A stretch of 64,000 bases of DNA from JACDHG01 sp963811585 (GCA_963811585.1 CAWERR010000009.1:744001-808000), one strand, 5' to 3'. Numbered from the stretch's first letter, positions 27,162 through 36,243 are shown. The notes: generated from the sequence alone by a model not told the origin. Made by a program: numbers and translations.

Positions 27162-28061
27162 ATGACCTACGAGCGCACACAGCCGGGCCGCGGCGCGGAG
27201 GCGGAGATCACGGCAACCCTGATGGAGTGGGAGCCCGCGCACTCGTTCAGCGGCCAGCTGCACGTCGGTGACGTCGGCTGGTACCTGCGGATGGGTGACC
27301 CGGTGGTGGACCCAGGTCTGCACGTATGGCGCGGGAGCGACGACGAAATCGCGGCTGTCGGCCTGCAGCACGGGGAGGGCGTTCTGCTGACCGCGGTCAG
27401 CCCCTGGCTACGCCACGACCTCGATCTCGGGCAGCAGATGGCGGCCGACCTCCGGACGATCCTCTCGGGCGACGACTGCTACGTCGACGCACCGCAGCCT
27501 TCGGCCGTGCGCATCGCCCTCGCCACCGCCGGATGGGACCTCGACCCTGACCCGTGGCCGGTCTTCTACCGGCCGCTGAACGCCGCAGACCGCGACCGGG
27601 TCGACCACGACATGACTATCGTCTTAGATGATCTCCTCGCCCGCGACCGACTGCAGCTCCAGCAAGTGCTGTTCAAGAGCACGCAGTCCGACGCCGACAG
27701 CTGGGACAGGATGCGTGACCTCACGTCCTACCGCGCCGACCTGGACGTGATGATCCGTCATCACGGGCAGTACGTCGCCGCCGCTACTGCCTGGTGGGCA
27801 GGCGCCAATAAGTGCGGCCTGCTCGAGCCGGTCGGCACCCACCCCGAACACCGCGGCCAGGGCCACGGCCGCCGGGTCGTGCTCGCTGCCTTGACGGCAC
27901 TCGCTCGTTCCGGCGCATCAGGGGCGGCTGTGTTCACGCCGGGGTCGAACATGGGCGCCGTCGAGCTGTATCGCTCGTGTGGATTCCGCGCGGTCGGTCT
28001 GTCGGCCAGCATGCGCTCACCGCGGACAGCGCTGCGCGGACAGGCAGCCGCGGATAGTTGA
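27162..28061 (+). CDS. GNAT-family N-acetyltransferase
   Basis: About 300 residues. The C-terminal half has the acetyl-CoA site: EPVGTHPEHRGQGHGRRVVLAALTAL (the RGxGxG/A loop), then SGAAVFTPGSNMGAVELYRSCGFRAV. The N-terminal half (MEWEPAHSFSGQLHVGDVGW) looks like a second, divergent GNAT-like domain. The Met encoded at 27,162 (MTYERTQ) is preferred; a frame open from 27,087 adds 25 residues that show no conservation pattern I know. The substrate is unknown. It is divergent from the PAP2 gene and is followed after 10 bases by an S4 RNA-binding gene. Confidence 0.8.
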   Translation: MTYERTQPGRGAEAEITATLMEWEPAHSFSGQLHVGDVGWYLRMGDPVVDPGLHVWRGSDDEIAAVGLQHGEGVLLTAVSPWLRHDLDLGQQMAADLRTILSGDDCYVDAPQPSAVRIALATAGWDLDPDPWPVFYRPLNAADRDRVDHDMTIVLDDLLARDRLQLQQVLFKSTQSDADSWDRMRDLTSYRADLDVMIRHHGQYVAAATAWWAGANKCGLLEPVGTHPEHRGQGHGRRVVLAALTALARSGASGAAVFTPGSNMGAVELYRSCGFRAVGLSASMRSPRTALRGQAAADS

Positions 28062-28071
28062 CAGTGACGCG

Positions 28072-28290
28072 ATGGCGGTCAATGAGGTACCCATCAGGGG
28101 CGACGGCATCCGGCTCGGCCAGTTCCTCAAGCTGACCGACGCGGTCGACCAGGGCAGCGACGTCAAGGCTTTACTCTCTGTCGGCGAGATCCAAGTCAAC
28201 GGTGATATCGAGCGCCGCCGTGGGCGTCAGCTCAAGGTCGACGACGAGGTCACGCTCGGCACGACGACCTACCGCGTGACCTCTCTTTGA
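28072..28290 (+). CDS. Small S4-domain RNA-binding protein
   Basis: A 72-residue protein made only of an S4 RNA-binding fold: IRLGQFLKLTDAVDQGSDVKAL, then GEIQVNGDIERRRGRQLKVDDEV. It belongs to the YaaA/YbcJ-like group, which may act in ribosome or tRNA binding. The ATG at 28,072 is tight against the acetyltransferase stop. The gene is convergent with thpR, and only three bases separate the stops. Confidence 0.9.
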   Translation: MAVNEVPIRGDGIRLGQFLKLTDAVDQGSDVKALLSVGEIQVNGDIERRRGRQLKVDDEVTLGTTTYRVTSL

Positions 28291-28293
28291 CAG

Positions 28294-28803
28294 TCAGCCG
28301 CCGAGGGCGAAGAACTCGAGCGGCTCGTAGCGTGGCCCGCGCTCGTTGCGACTGCGCAGATGTGACTCCACGAGGGCGAGCTCGGTGGCTGTCCAAGACG
28401 GTCCTGTGTAGTGGCTGAGCTCCTCGACGGCGCCGGTGAGATCGGTGCGCTCGCGGGTGCGCGCCAGCGTCATGTGCGCACGCTGGCCGTACGCAGCCAA
28501 AGCCCGCCAGCCGTCGACGTCGCCGGCGAGGCCGATCCAGAGGACGCGGGCGTTCCATGGCTTCGGGAACGCTCCCGCGCCAGCCAGCGACAGGGTCAGT
28601 GGTCGGGAACGTCGCGCCCTGCGCTCCCACCGCCGGCGCTGCCGCTCGCGCTCGTGTGGGCCACACTGGCCGAGGAACTCCAGGGTCAGATGCCACCGAG
28701 ACGGGTGCGGCCACCGCAGCTCGGAGTGGGCGGTGCGCAGGCCGTCGATGCCCTCGTCAAGATGTTGCTCGACATCCGGCGGCAGCAGCAGAGCCGTGAA
28801 CAA
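28294..28803 (-). CDS. thpR: RNA 2',3'-cyclic phosphodiesterase
   Basis: A 169-residue 2H phosphoesterase that opens RNA 2',3'-cyclic phosphates. The two catalytic H-x-T/S motifs are WHLTLEFLG near residue 38 and AHMTLARTR near 110, and the start MFTALLLPPDV is typical of the LigT/ThpR family. The length is normal. The gene is convergent with the S4-domain gene and about 30 bases upstream of the FKBP stop in chromosomal order. The cellular role of ThpR is not settled in any organism. Confidence 0.9.
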   Translation of the reverse strand: MFTALLLPPDVEQHLDEGIDGLRTAHSELRWPHPSRWHLTLEFLGQCGPHERERQRRRWERRARRSRPLTLSLAGAGAFPKPWNARVLWIGLAGDVDGWRALAAYGQRAHMTLARTRERTDLTGAVEELSHYTGPSWTATELALVESHLRSRNERGPRYEPLEFFALGG

Positions 28804-28835
28804 CCGGGACGTCGGCGCCCCGGAGCGTGAGGTGC

Positions 28836-29219
28836 TCAGCGGACGTCGACGAGGTCCACGACGAAAATCAGCGTCTCACCGGGGGCGATCGCGCTACCCG
28901 CCCCGCGGTCGCCGTACCCGAGGTGAGGGGGGATCACCAGCTTGCGGCGACCGCCGACCTTCATGCCCTCGATGCCCTGGTCCCAGCCGGCGATGACCTG
29001 GCCGACCCCGAGCCGAAACGACAAAGGTTGGCCCCGGTTGTAGGAGGCATCGAACTCCTCACCGGTTGAATGAGCTACCCCGACATAGTGCGCCAAGACC
29101 GTCGTCCCGGCCGACGCCTCGGCGCCAGCACCCTCCACTAGGTCGTCGATCTGGAGCTCACCGGGGGGAGGGGAATCGGGAAAGTCGATCTCGGGTTTCT
29201 CGATAGTCATATCAGCCAC
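28836..29219 (-). CDS. FKBP-type peptidyl-prolyl cis-trans isomerase
   Basis: A 127-residue cytosolic FKBP that speeds proline isomerisation. The domain fills the protein: VLAHYVGVAHSTGEEFDASYNRG, FRLGVGQVIAGWDQGIEGMKVGG, RKLVIPPHLGYGDRG, and GETLIFVVDLVDV. The active-site aromatic and Asp residues (Y, F, D, W) are present. There is no signal peptide, so it is cytoplasmic. Either the Met at 29,219 or the one at 29,210 can serve as start. Confidence 0.93.
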   Translation of the reverse strand: MADMTIEKPEIDFPDSPPPGELQIDDLVEGAGAEASAGTTVLAHYVGVAHSTGEEFDASYNRGQPLSFRLGVGQVIAGWDQGIEGMKVGGRRKLVIPPHLGYGDRGAGSAIAPGETLIFVVDLVDVR

Positions 29220-29298
29220 CCTAGTGGCCTGCCGTGTCGTGGCAGAAGTCGCAAACTCCCTGGTTACTCTGAGGCTCCGGGCAGTCGATCACGGAGTG

Positions 29299-29727
29299 TT
29301 ACTGAGTTCGGACATACGACTCAAGCTGGTCACGCTCGAACTCGAGTTCGCCGATTCTCGACTTCACGACGTCGCCGATCGACACGATGCCGTGCAGCTC
29401 GCCATCGACGAGCACCGGCACGTGACGGATGCGGTGCTCGGTCATCGTGCGCATCAGGTCGTCGACCGAGTCCTTCGGGCCAGCCGTCTGTACGTCGGCG
29501 GTCATGATCTCCGAAACCGCGGTGTCGAGCACGTCTGTGTCGGAAACCAGTCGGCGTACGACGTCACGTTCGGAGACGATTCCCACGACGGACTTGTCGT
29601 CGCTGCTGACGACGACCGCTCCGATGTTGTGCTCGGCGAGCAGGGCTATGAGGTCGCGAATGGTCGTTTCCGGGGTGATCGTGACCACCGACCCTGACTT
29701 CGACCGCAACACGTCGCTGATACGCAT
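29299..29727 (-). CDS. Two-CBS-domain protein
   Basis: A 142-residue protein of two CBS motifs and nothing else: residues 1-60 (MRISDVLRSKSGSVVTITPE, then GAVVVSSDDKSVVGIVSERDVV) and residues 75-135 (MTADVQTAGPKDSVDDLMRTM, then RHVPVLVDGELHGIVSIGDVV). CBS pairs bind adenosyl nucleotides and usually act as energy sensors. The protein resembles hypoxic response protein-like stand-alone CBS proteins. It is divergent from the membrane protein at 29,868. Confidence 0.92.
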   Translation of the reverse strand: MRISDVLRSKSGSVVTITPETTIRDLIALLAEHNIGAVVVSSDDKSVVGIVSERDVVRRLVSDTDVLDTAVSEIMTADVQTAGPKDSVDDLMRTMTEHRIRHVPVLVDGELHGIVSIGDVVKSRIGELEFERDQLESYVRTQ

Positions 29728-29867
29728 CAGGCGCCTCCCTAATGTCGGATGCCGCTGATGAGGTCGCCCACAGCGCTGTCGGAGACGCTCAACCTGGTCA
29801 TCTGACGATAGTGCCCCCCTGGGGTACGGGAAAGGGCTCTTCGTGCTGGCCTGCGAAGATGTGGCGT

Positions 29868-30653
29868 ATGACGCTGACCGAGCCGGCCCGTGCGGCAGGC
29901 CGTCGATCAGCGTTGACCCCGAGCGCGGTCATCAGCGTCGTGCTCGTCACGATCACGTCGGTGCTGGTGGTTGATGCGTCGGGGTCGCTGCCGGTGCAGC
30001 GGTTGCTTGGTGTCGTGACCTGGGTGGTGTTGCTGCTGCTGTTGGCGCGCGAGACACCGGTGGTGCGGGCGCAGACGGCCATCGTGGTGCTCTTCGCGAC
30101 TCTCGTGGAGTACACGTTCTCGCCGTTGCTCGAGGTGTATGTCTACCGGTTCGACAACGTCCCGATGTATGTCCCGCCTGGCCACGGGCTGGTCTACCTG
30201 GCGGCGCTGTCTGTCGGCCGGCTGGCGTTCGTCGAGGCGCGTCCACGGCTGTGCACCGGGATCGTGCTCACGGTCGGTGTGGCGTGGGCGACGTACGGGT
30301 TGCTGCTGGCCGACCGGCCCGATGCGCTGGGAGCTTTCTGGTTCCTCTGCCTGGCCGCGTTCCTGCGGTGGGGTCCCTCGCGTGGGTTGTATATCGGCGC
30401 GTTCGTCGTGGTCAGCTATCTCGAGATCGTGGGTACGGCGCTCGGCACCTGGGTGTGGCAGCCGGTCGACCCGACCGGGCTCATCACCATCGGTAACCCG
30501 CCCTCAGGGGCTGCTGGCGGCTACGGCTGGTTCGATCTCGCCGCCCTGCTCGTTGCGCCCGCCCTGCTCCGAGCGCTCGAGAGCCTCAGACGTCGGGGTC
30601 GGTCGGATCGTCCGGCAGGTCATCCGGCTGAGACCGTTGCCGGCGGGCCGTGA
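29868..30653 (+). CDS. Polytopic membrane protein of unknown function
   Basis: A 261-residue protein with about seven hydrophobic helices, including VISVVLVTITSVLVV, LGVVTWVVLLLLL, AIVVLFATLVEYTF, VLTVGVAWATYGLLL and GLYIGAFVVVSYLEI. Charged loops and a Pro/Gly loop (NPPSGAAGGYGWFD) lie near the end. I recognise no family. The ATG at 29,868 is preferred because the 42 extra upstream residues are not hydrophobic. Its 3' end overlaps the hisN 3' end by 68 bases on the opposite strand. Confidence 0.75.
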   Translation: MTLTEPARAAGRRSALTPSAVISVVLVTITSVLVVDASGSLPVQRLLGVVTWVVLLLLLARETPVVRAQTAIVVLFATLVEYTFSPLLEVYVYRFDNVPMYVPPGHGLVYLAALSVGRLAFVEARPRLCTGIVLTVGVAWATYGLLLADRPDALGAFWFLCLAAFLRWGPSRGLYIGAFVVVSYLEIVGTALGTWVWQPVDPTGLITIGNPPSGAAGGYGWFDLAALLVAPALLRALESLRRRGRSDRPAGHPAETVAGGP

Positions 30654-31473
30654 GATCGTGCACCCGGCCTCGTGATTTCGTCCGTCGCTCACCGATCAGC
30701 TGCAACACCTGGTCGTGGAGCCGACCGTTCGTGGTAAGCGCGTTGCCTCCACCTGGTCCATCCGTGCCGGTCAGGTCGCTGAACCGGCCTCCCGCCTCCG
30801 AGACGATGACGGCGAGCGCCGCCATGTCATGCAACGCCAGTTGTGGCTCGGCAGCGATGTCGACGGCTCCCTCGGCGACGAGCGTGTGAGACCAGAAGTC
30901 ACCGAAAGCCCGACTGCGCCAGCACCGGCGGGTCAGCGACATGAACTCGTCGAGCCGCCCCCGGGCCTCCCAGCCGGCGAACGACGAGTACGAGAACGAC
31001 GCGTCCTCGATATCGGACACGTCGGAGACGTGGCACGCCTGCGCTGACGACAGGGATTTGCCGGTCCAGGCACCGGTGCCCTTCGTGGCCCACCAGCGAC
31101 GCCCGAGCGCGGGTGCCGAGACGACCCCGACGACTACCTCGCCCTCGACCATCAGGCCGATCAGGGTCGCCCAGACGGGCACGCCGCGGATGAAGTTCTT
31201 GGTGCCGTCGATCGGGTCGACGACCCAGCGCCGAGGACCCCAGCCAGTGCTGCCGTGCTCCTCGCCGACGACGGCGTCGCGGGGGCGAGCACGGCCGAGA
31301 GTCCGCCGGATCATGTCCTCGACCAAGGTGTCGGCGTCGGTCACCGGCGTCAGGTCAGGCTTTGTCACGACGTGCAGATCGAGGGCTTTGAACCGGTCCA
31401 TTGTCAGAGAGTCGGCGTCGTCGGCGAGGACGTGCGCCAACCGGAGATCGTCGGTGTGGTCGGTCGAGGGCAT
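30586..31473 (-). CDS. hisN: Histidinol-phosphatase (inositol monophosphatase family)
   Basis: A 295-residue metal-dependent phosphatase. The inositol-monophosphatase motifs are VVGEEHGS (metal-binding Glu), VVDPIDGTKNFIRGVPVWATLI (motif DPIDGT) and ALHDMAALAVIVSEAGG (the last metal Asp). The related mycobacterial HisN removes phosphate from histidinol phosphate in histidine synthesis, and the N-terminus DLRLAHVLADDADSLTMDRF fits that group. The Met at 31,473 is chosen over longer frames to 31,587. No other his genes are in the window. The C-terminal 35 residues are polar and extended and overlap the convergent gene. Confidence 0.85.
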   Translation of the reverse strand: MPSTDHTDDLRLAHVLADDADSLTMDRFKALDLHVVTKPDLTPVTDADTLVEDMIRRTLGRARPRDAVVGEEHGSTGWGPRRWVVDPIDGTKNFIRGVPVWATLIGLMVEGEVVVGVVSAPALGRRWWATKGTGAWTGKSLSSAQACHVSDVSDIEDASFSYSSFAGWEARGRLDEFMSLTRRCWRSRAFGDFWSHTLVAEGAVDIAAEPQLALHDMAALAVIVSEAGGRFSDLTGTDGPGGGNALTTNGRLHDQVLQLIGERRTKSRGRVHDLTARRQRSQPDDLPDDPTDPDV

Positions 31474-31649
31474 AGCGGTCAGCGTACGACGCGAGCACCT
31501 CGGGCGCTGGGGCGACGCGCGTCGTACCGCGGCGGCGGCGCCGGGCCGTAGTCGGCCTGAATGCTGTTGGCCTGCCCATTCGTCCACTAGCGTTTAGTCA
31601 CCGCACCGTGAGGTACTGAGCCTCATCCGCACACCCGGGAGGTCATCCG

Positions 31650-32123
31650 ATGTTTAGCGAAATCAACGGTCTGCCGGTGCATCCGCTTGCCATTCACGCG
31701 GTGGTGGTGCTGGTGCCGCTCGCGGGCCTCCTGGGGGTGCTCTTCGCGGTGCCTCGCACGCGGGCCTGGGCGCGAGTCCCGTTGCTGGTGGTGTCGGTGG
31801 GGGCGGTCGTGACGACGTACGTCGCCAGGGAGAGTGGCGAGAAGTTCCAGGAGGTTCTCGACCTCGGTGGTCCGATCGCAGCTCTCGTCGAGGAGCACTC
31901 TGAACGCGCCGACCTCCTCTGGTACCTGGTGCTCGCGTTTGCGGCTGTCGCGATCTTGGCGTTCGTCGTGACCTGGTCAAGCACTGCGAACTCTCCGCTC
32001 GTGTTCGCGCTGGCAGCCGTGCTCATCGTGGGGGCAGTCGGCTTAGGCATCCAGGTCTACCGCGTGGGCGAGATCGGGTCGAAGGCGGTCTGGAACCCGA
32101 CCGGAGACGCCGACTTCTCCTAA
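31650..32123 (+). CDS. DUF2231 four-helix membrane protein
   Basis: A 157-residue membrane protein with the family's opening motif GLPVHPLAIHAVVVLVPLAG, where two conserved His could bind haem or metal. Four helices follow at about residues 12-35, 43-60, 88-110 and 116-135. DUF2231 proteins are of unknown function, though some sit near haem or respiratory proteins. The gene is convergent with rsgA, with 16 bases between stops. Confidence 0.88.
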   Translation: MFSEINGLPVHPLAIHAVVVLVPLAGLLGVLFAVPRTRAWARVPLLVVSVGAVVTTYVARESGEKFQEVLDLGGPIAALVEEHSERADLLWYLVLAFAAVAILAFVVTWSSTANSPLVFALAAVLIVGAVGLGIQVYRVGEIGSKAVWNPTGDADFS

Positions 32124-32139
32124 CAGCCGCCGGGCTCAG

Positions 32140-33141
32140 TCAGCGCTCGGACGACTCGCGGCTGTCGAGCAGCCGTCGGAACGACTCCACCCGCTGTCGC
32201 TCGATCCTGTCGTCTCGGATCGCATCGTCGAGCGCGCACTCTGGAGCTGCAGAGCTGTGGGTGCAGCCGCGAGGGCAGTCGACGGTCAACGCGTTCAGGT
32301 CTTCGAAGGCACTGATCAGGTGTTGCGGCTGGACGTGCGCAAGCCCGAACGACCTGATGCCGGGCGTGTCGACGACCCAGCCGCCGAAGGGCAGCTCGAG
32401 CGCGAACGCCGACGTCGACGTATGCCGCCCGCGCCCGGTCACCGCGTTGACGCGCCCGGTCGTCCGGTCGGCGCCCGGCACGAGTGCGTTGACGAGCGTG
32501 GACTTGCCCACGCCGGAGTGGCCGACGAAGACGCTCACCCGGTCGCGCAGCCGGTCACGCACTTGGTCGAGGTCACCACCCCGCGCAGCTACGACCGAGG
32601 CCACGCCCAGCGGCCGGTAGGTCGACAACAGCTCGTCGGGGTCGGCCAGATCCACCTTCGTGAGGCACAGCAGCGGATCGAGGCCTTCGTCGTACGCGGC
32701 CACCAACGCACGGTCGATCAGCCGCGGCCTCGGCTCTGGCTCTGCCACCGCCGTGACGATGACGAGTTGGTCGGCGTTGGCGACGATGATGCGCTCGATG
32801 GGGTCATCGTCGTCAGCAGTACGACGCAGCGTGGATGAGCGGGGGGTCACTTCGACGATCCGGGCGAGGCTTCCGTCGGCTCCGCTGACGTCTCCGACGA
32901 TGCGCACGCGATCTCCGACCACCACCGCCTTGCGACCGAGGGCTCGCGCCTTCATGGCAGTGACCGTGCGCTCCTTGCCGTCGGCCTCGGTGACCCGCAA
33001 CGTGTAGCGACCGCGGTCGACCGTCATCACGAACGCCTGGATCGCGTCGTCGTGGCTGGGGCGGTCCTTCGTGCGTGGCCGCGTGCGGCGGCGTGGCCGC
33101 TGAAAACGCTGGTCGTCCTCGATGTCTCTGCGCGGCTTCAT
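32140..33141 (-). CDS. rsgA: Ribosome small-subunit-dependent GTPase A
   Basis: A circularly permuted GTPase that helps the last steps of 30S ribosome assembly. About 333 residues: an N-terminal OB fold (FVMTVDRGRYTLRV, then VVVGDRVRIVG), G4 LCLTKVDLAD, G1 GHSGVGKSTLVNAL, G3 VVDTPGIRSFG, and the C-terminal zinc finger around CPRGCTHSSAAPEC. The ATG at 33,141 overlaps the aroA stop as ATGA, so the two are translationally coupled. This aroA-rsgA pairing is conserved in mycobacteria (Rv3227-Rv3228). The long basic N-terminus (RPRRRTRPRTKDRP) is usual in actinobacteria. Confidence 0.95.
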   Translation of the reverse strand: MKPRRDIEDDQRFQRPRRRTRPRTKDRPSHDDAIQAFVMTVDRGRYTLRVTEADGKERTVTAMKARALGRKAVVVGDRVRIVGDVSGADGSLARIVEVTPRSSTLRRTADDDDPIERIIVANADQLVIVTAVAEPEPRPRLIDRALVAAYDEGLDPLLCLTKVDLADPDELLSTYRPLGVASVVAARGGDLDQVRDRLRDRVSVFVGHSGVGKSTLVNALVPGADRTTGRVNAVTGRGRHTSTSAFALELPFGGWVVDTPGIRSFGLAHVQPQHLISAFEDLNALTVDCPRGCTHSSAAPECALDDAIRDDRIERQRVESFRRLLDSRESSER

Positions 33142-34412
33142 CGCAGCATCGCCGTCCAGGCGCCGACAAAGTCTGGATGGGTCTTTGTGGTGGCCTGTAT
33201 GTCGTCGATGTCGATGCCCTCGACCCGCAACGCCAAGACAGCCGCCGCCTGGGCCATCCGGTGGTCGGCGTACGTGTGGAAGACCCCAGCATGAAGCGGT
33301 CGCGGGTGGATCGTCAGCCCGTCGTCGGTCTCCTCGACCTGCCCGCCTAGCCGGTTGAGCTCGGCGGCAAGTGATCGCAGCCGATCGGTCTCGTGCCCAC
33401 GCAGGTGCGCGATGCCTCGGAGGTGCGAGGGCGACGACGCCAACGCCGCCACGGCGGCCACCACGGGCGTCAGCTCTCCGACGTCGTGCAGGTCGATGTC
33501 GATCCCGTCGACGTGACCGGTGCCGCGCACGGTGAGCCCCTGCTCGTCGAGCCTCACGTCCGCGCCCCACAGGTCGCAGATCACCCGCAACGCGTCACCG
33601 GCTTGGGTAGTGCTGCGTGGCCAGCCCGACACTGTGACGGACCCGCCGCTGACCACCGCGGCCGCGACGAACGGCGCGGCGTTGCTCAGATCGGGCTCGA
33701 TCGTGGTGTCCCGGGCATTCACCCGGCCGGGATGCACCTTCCATCGGTTCGGCTCGTCGGTCTCGACGACGACTCCTCGCTCGCGCAGCATTGCGACGGT
33801 CATGTCGATGTGCGGCTGCGAGGGAACAGGCTTTCCGTCGTGGCGTACGTCGACACCCTTGTCGTAGCGCGCGCCCGACAAGAGCAGCGCCGACACGAAC
33901 TGCGAAGACGACGACGCGTCAATCGTCACGACGCCGCCGGCGACGGCGCCTCGCCCGCGAAGCGTGAAGGGCAGCGACTCGGCACCGGGATCGAGGTCGA
34001 CTCCCAGGGAGCGGAGCGCGTCGAGGACGGCGCTCATCGGGCGTTCGCGGGCTCGTGGGTCACCGTCGAACCCGACAGGGCCGACGGCCAGGGCTGCGAC
34101 GGGAGGTAGGAACCGCATCACTGTCCCAGCGAGGCCGCAGTCGACCTGCGCGGGACCGGCGAGCGGGCCGGGCGTGACTGTCACCGCATCGGCGGAGGGC
34201 TCAATCCCCACGCCGAGGGCCGAGAGCCCGGCCATCATCAGCGTGGTGTCGCGCGCGAGCAAGGGGGCACGAATGGTGGACGGCCGGTCCGCGAGGGCGG
34301 CGAGCACCAGAGCCCGACTGGTCTGCGACTTCGAGCCGGGCACGGCCAGGCTCGCGTGAATCGGCCCCGCGGCGTACGGCGCCGACCAGCCGTTGCTCGT
34401 CTCAGTCGTCAC
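33138..34412 (-). CDS. aroA: 3-phosphoshikimate 1-carboxyvinyltransferase (EPSP synthase)
   Basis: The 424-residue shikimate-pathway enzyme that joins shikimate 3-phosphate and phosphoenolpyruvate. Landmarks are PGSKSQTSRALVLAAL at the N-terminus (substrate-binding Lys/Ser), DCGLAGTVMRFLPPVAAL, the DGDPRARERPM loop, SSQFVSALLLSG, and the C-terminal LRGIAHLRGHETDRL with DHRMAQAAAVL. The LAGTVMRF stretch corresponds to the usual NAGTAMR/NSGTTMR motif, and the protein has the normal length. It is upstream of and overlaps rsgA. The pathway ends in aromatic amino acids; no other aro genes are nearby. Confidence 0.95.
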   Translation of the reverse strand: MTTETSNGWSAPYAAGPIHASLAVPGSKSQTSRALVLAALADRPSTIRAPLLARDTTLMMAGLSALGVGIEPSADAVTVTPGPLAGPAQVDCGLAGTVMRFLPPVAALAVGPVGFDGDPRARERPMSAVLDALRSLGVDLDPGAESLPFTLRGRGAVAGGVVTIDASSSSQFVSALLLSGARYDKGVDVRHDGKPVPSQPHIDMTVAMLRERGVVVETDEPNRWKVHPGRVNARDTTIEPDLSNAAPFVAAAVVSGGSVTVSGWPRSTTQAGDALRVICDLWGADVRLDEQGLTVRGTGHVDGIDIDLHDVGELTPVVAAVAALASSPSHLRGIAHLRGHETDRLRSLAAELNRLGGQVEETDDGLTIHPRPLHAGVFHTYADHRMAQAAAVLALRVEGIDIDDIQATTKTHPDFVGAWTAMLR

Positions 34413-34426
34413 GCCCAGCGTCTATT

Positions 34427-34918
34427 TCAGCCTGGAGTGAGTTGAATGGCGCGCTCGCGCGCCCTTGCCGCCCGGCGACGGGCCCGCCACGCAAGGCTGG
34501 GCTTGCCCGCGGTGTCGACGCTGGCGAGCATGAGCCCACCCATCATCGAGACGTTCTTGAAGAAGTGGACCTGTTGGTTGGCTCGTTTCTGGGGATCGCT
34601 CTCCTCCCAGAAGCGGTGCACTCCGAGCGTGGTCGGGACCATCGTGGCAACGAGGGCGAGCGCCGAGAGACGGGGCGCCCGGCCGGTGGCGAGGCAGAAA
34701 CCCCCCACGACGTGGATGATTCCGTTCAGCTGAACCAGCTGCTTGGCGTCCAAGGAGAACGGGAGCTGTTCGGTGGCCTTGTCGACCGCCGGTTCGAGCT
34801 TGTCGGTGACCGGCTCGGCCCGCTTTGCCAGGTGTTCGGCATTCCGCAGCGCATTGATCCCGCCGGTGATGAACATCGACGACATCATCGGGCGAGCGAG
34901 CAATCTCACGAGAACCAT
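34427..34918 (-). CDS. DoxX-family membrane protein
   Basis: A 163-residue protein with DoxX-type layout: RLLARPMMSSMFITGGINAL, NGIIHVVGGFCLATGRAPRLSAL, then ALVATMVPTTLGVHRFWEE. About three or four membrane helices are visible, with an amphipathic region at 40-55. DoxX-like proteins are linked to thiosulfate oxidation or to oxidative-stress complexes; here the function is unknown. It is 14 bases from the aroA start on the same strand and could be co-transcribed with it. Confidence 0.87.
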   Translation of the reverse strand: MVLVRLLARPMMSSMFITGGINALRNAEHLAKRAEPVTDKLEPAVDKATEQLPFSLDAKQLVQLNGIIHVVGGFCLATGRAPRLSALALVATMVPTTLGVHRFWEESDPQKRANQQVHFFKNVSMMGGLMLASVDTAGKPSLAWRARRRAARARERAIQLTPG

Positions 34919-34932
34919 GGGTCATTCTTACC

Positions 34933-36237
34933 TCATGGCGCGAGGCGGTGCAGGTCTCGGGGGAAGAGGGTTACCTGCCTGACGTTGTCGGCCTCGACGA
35001 GCCGTGCCACGAACCGCTCGAGGCCGATGGCGAAGCCTCCGTGTGGCGGGATCCCGTACCGAAAGGCGTCGAGGTACGCCGCGTACGGCTCGAGCGCGAG
35101 GCCGCGGGCCTGCAGGGCGTCAACGTAGTCGTCATACCGGTGCAGCCGCTGGGCACCGCTGACGAGCTCGATGCCCCGGAAGATCAGGTCGAACGACCGT
35201 GACCAGTGCGGTTCCGAGGGGTCGGGGTGGCTGTAGAAGGCACGATGCGCGGTGGGGTAGCCCTCGACGACAACGAAGTCGCTGTCATGCACGCGCTTGC
35301 CCCACTCGCCGACCGCACGTTCGTGCGCCGGGGCGAGGTCGGGCTCGTCTGCGGGTGCGCCGGCGATCTCCAGGGCCTCGCGGAAGTGGATGACCGGGAG
35401 CTCGTCGGGCACCCGTGGCATGTCGGCCTCCAACAACGCGACGGCAGCCGCGGCTCGGGTCTGGACGCTGGCCACCATGCCGGCAATCACATCGCGCAGC
35501 ACAGCCACAACGTCGCGGTGGTCGTCGATGAAGCCCAGCTCCACGTCGAGCGAGACGTATTCGGCGAGATGGCGGACAGTGTCGTGCGGCTCGGCCCGGA
35601 AGACTGGTCCCACCTCGTACACCCGCTCGAACACGCCGACAAGCACCTGTTTGTAGAACTGCGGCGACTGGGCGAGGTAGGCGGGACGGCCGAAGTAGTC
35701 CACGGCGAAGACGTTCGCCCCGGACTCGGTCGCGGACTCGACCAGCTTCGGGCTGTGGACCTCGGTGAAGTCGGCTGCGTCGAGGGTGTCGCGGAACCCC
35801 TGCAGGGCAGCGGCCGCGAGCCGCCAGTGTGCCTGCCGCCGGGGGTGGCGCAACGTCACCTGTGCGTGGTCAAGGAGCGTAGGGAGGCTCGCGGTGATGT
35901 TGGGTCGCCAGAGCTCGATGGCCGGCGTCTGGGCGGCCTCGCCGAGGGCCGTGATGACGGGGTCTGTCAGCTCGACGCCCCCGGGCGCCTGCTGGTTGGG
36001 GCTGGCGACACCGACCACGTCGACGGTCGTTTCCTCAGGCAGCGTCTCGACCTGGGCGATCGTGGGCTCGTCCCGGACGACGACCTGAGCCGTACCGGTG
36101 CGGTCGCGGATGACGAGGAACGTCAGGCCGGAGAGACGGCGGCGGCGGTGCACCCAACCGGTGAGGCGAACGGGGTGGCCGGGCCGGTCGACGTACGACG
36201 AGAGCTCGGACGTGAGTGTGCGTGGCAGCGAAGTCAT
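34933..36237 (-). CDS. aspS: Aspartyl-tRNA synthetase (archaeal/AspS2 type)
   Basis: A 434-residue class II synthetase that charges tRNA-Asp and perhaps tRNA-Asn (non-discriminating type). The N-terminal OB domain is VRLTGWVHRRRRLSGLTFLVIRDRTG. The class II core has FTEVHSPKLVESATESGANVF, YLAQSPQFYKQVLVGVFERVYEVGPVFRAE (motif 2) and GGFAIGLERFVARL (motif 3). The short form without the bacterial GAD insertion marks the archaeal/AspS2 type rather than the usual 580-residue bacterial AspRS. The ATG at 36,237 is the first after the T-box leader. Its Shine-Dalgarno GGAGG sits in the leader hairpin, so translation should be controlled by tRNA charging. Confidence 0.9.
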   Translation of the reverse strand: MTSLPRTLTSELSSYVDRPGHPVRLTGWVHRRRRLSGLTFLVIRDRTGTAQVVVRDEPTIAQVETLPEETTVDVVGVASPNQQAPGGVELTDPVITALGEAAQTPAIELWRPNITASLPTLLDHAQVTLRHPRRQAHWRLAAAALQGFRDTLDAADFTEVHSPKLVESATESGANVFAVDYFGRPAYLAQSPQFYKQVLVGVFERVYEVGPVFRAEPHDTVRHLAEYVSLDVELGFIDDHRDVVAVLRDVIAGMVASVQTRAAAAVALLEADMPRVPDELPVIHFREALEIAGAPADEPDLAPAHERAVGEWGKRVHDSDFVVVEGYPTAHRAFYSHPDPSEPHWSRSFDLIFRGIELVSGAQRLHRYDDYVDALQARGLALEPYAAYLDAFRYGIPPHGGFAIGLERFVARLVEADNVRQVTLFPRDLHRLAP

Positions 36238-36243
36238 GAGACA

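Noticed and set aside
32140..33570. A longer rsgA start up to 33,570
   Set aside because: It would read back through the aroA gene; the ATGA overlap at 33,141 fits the family start.
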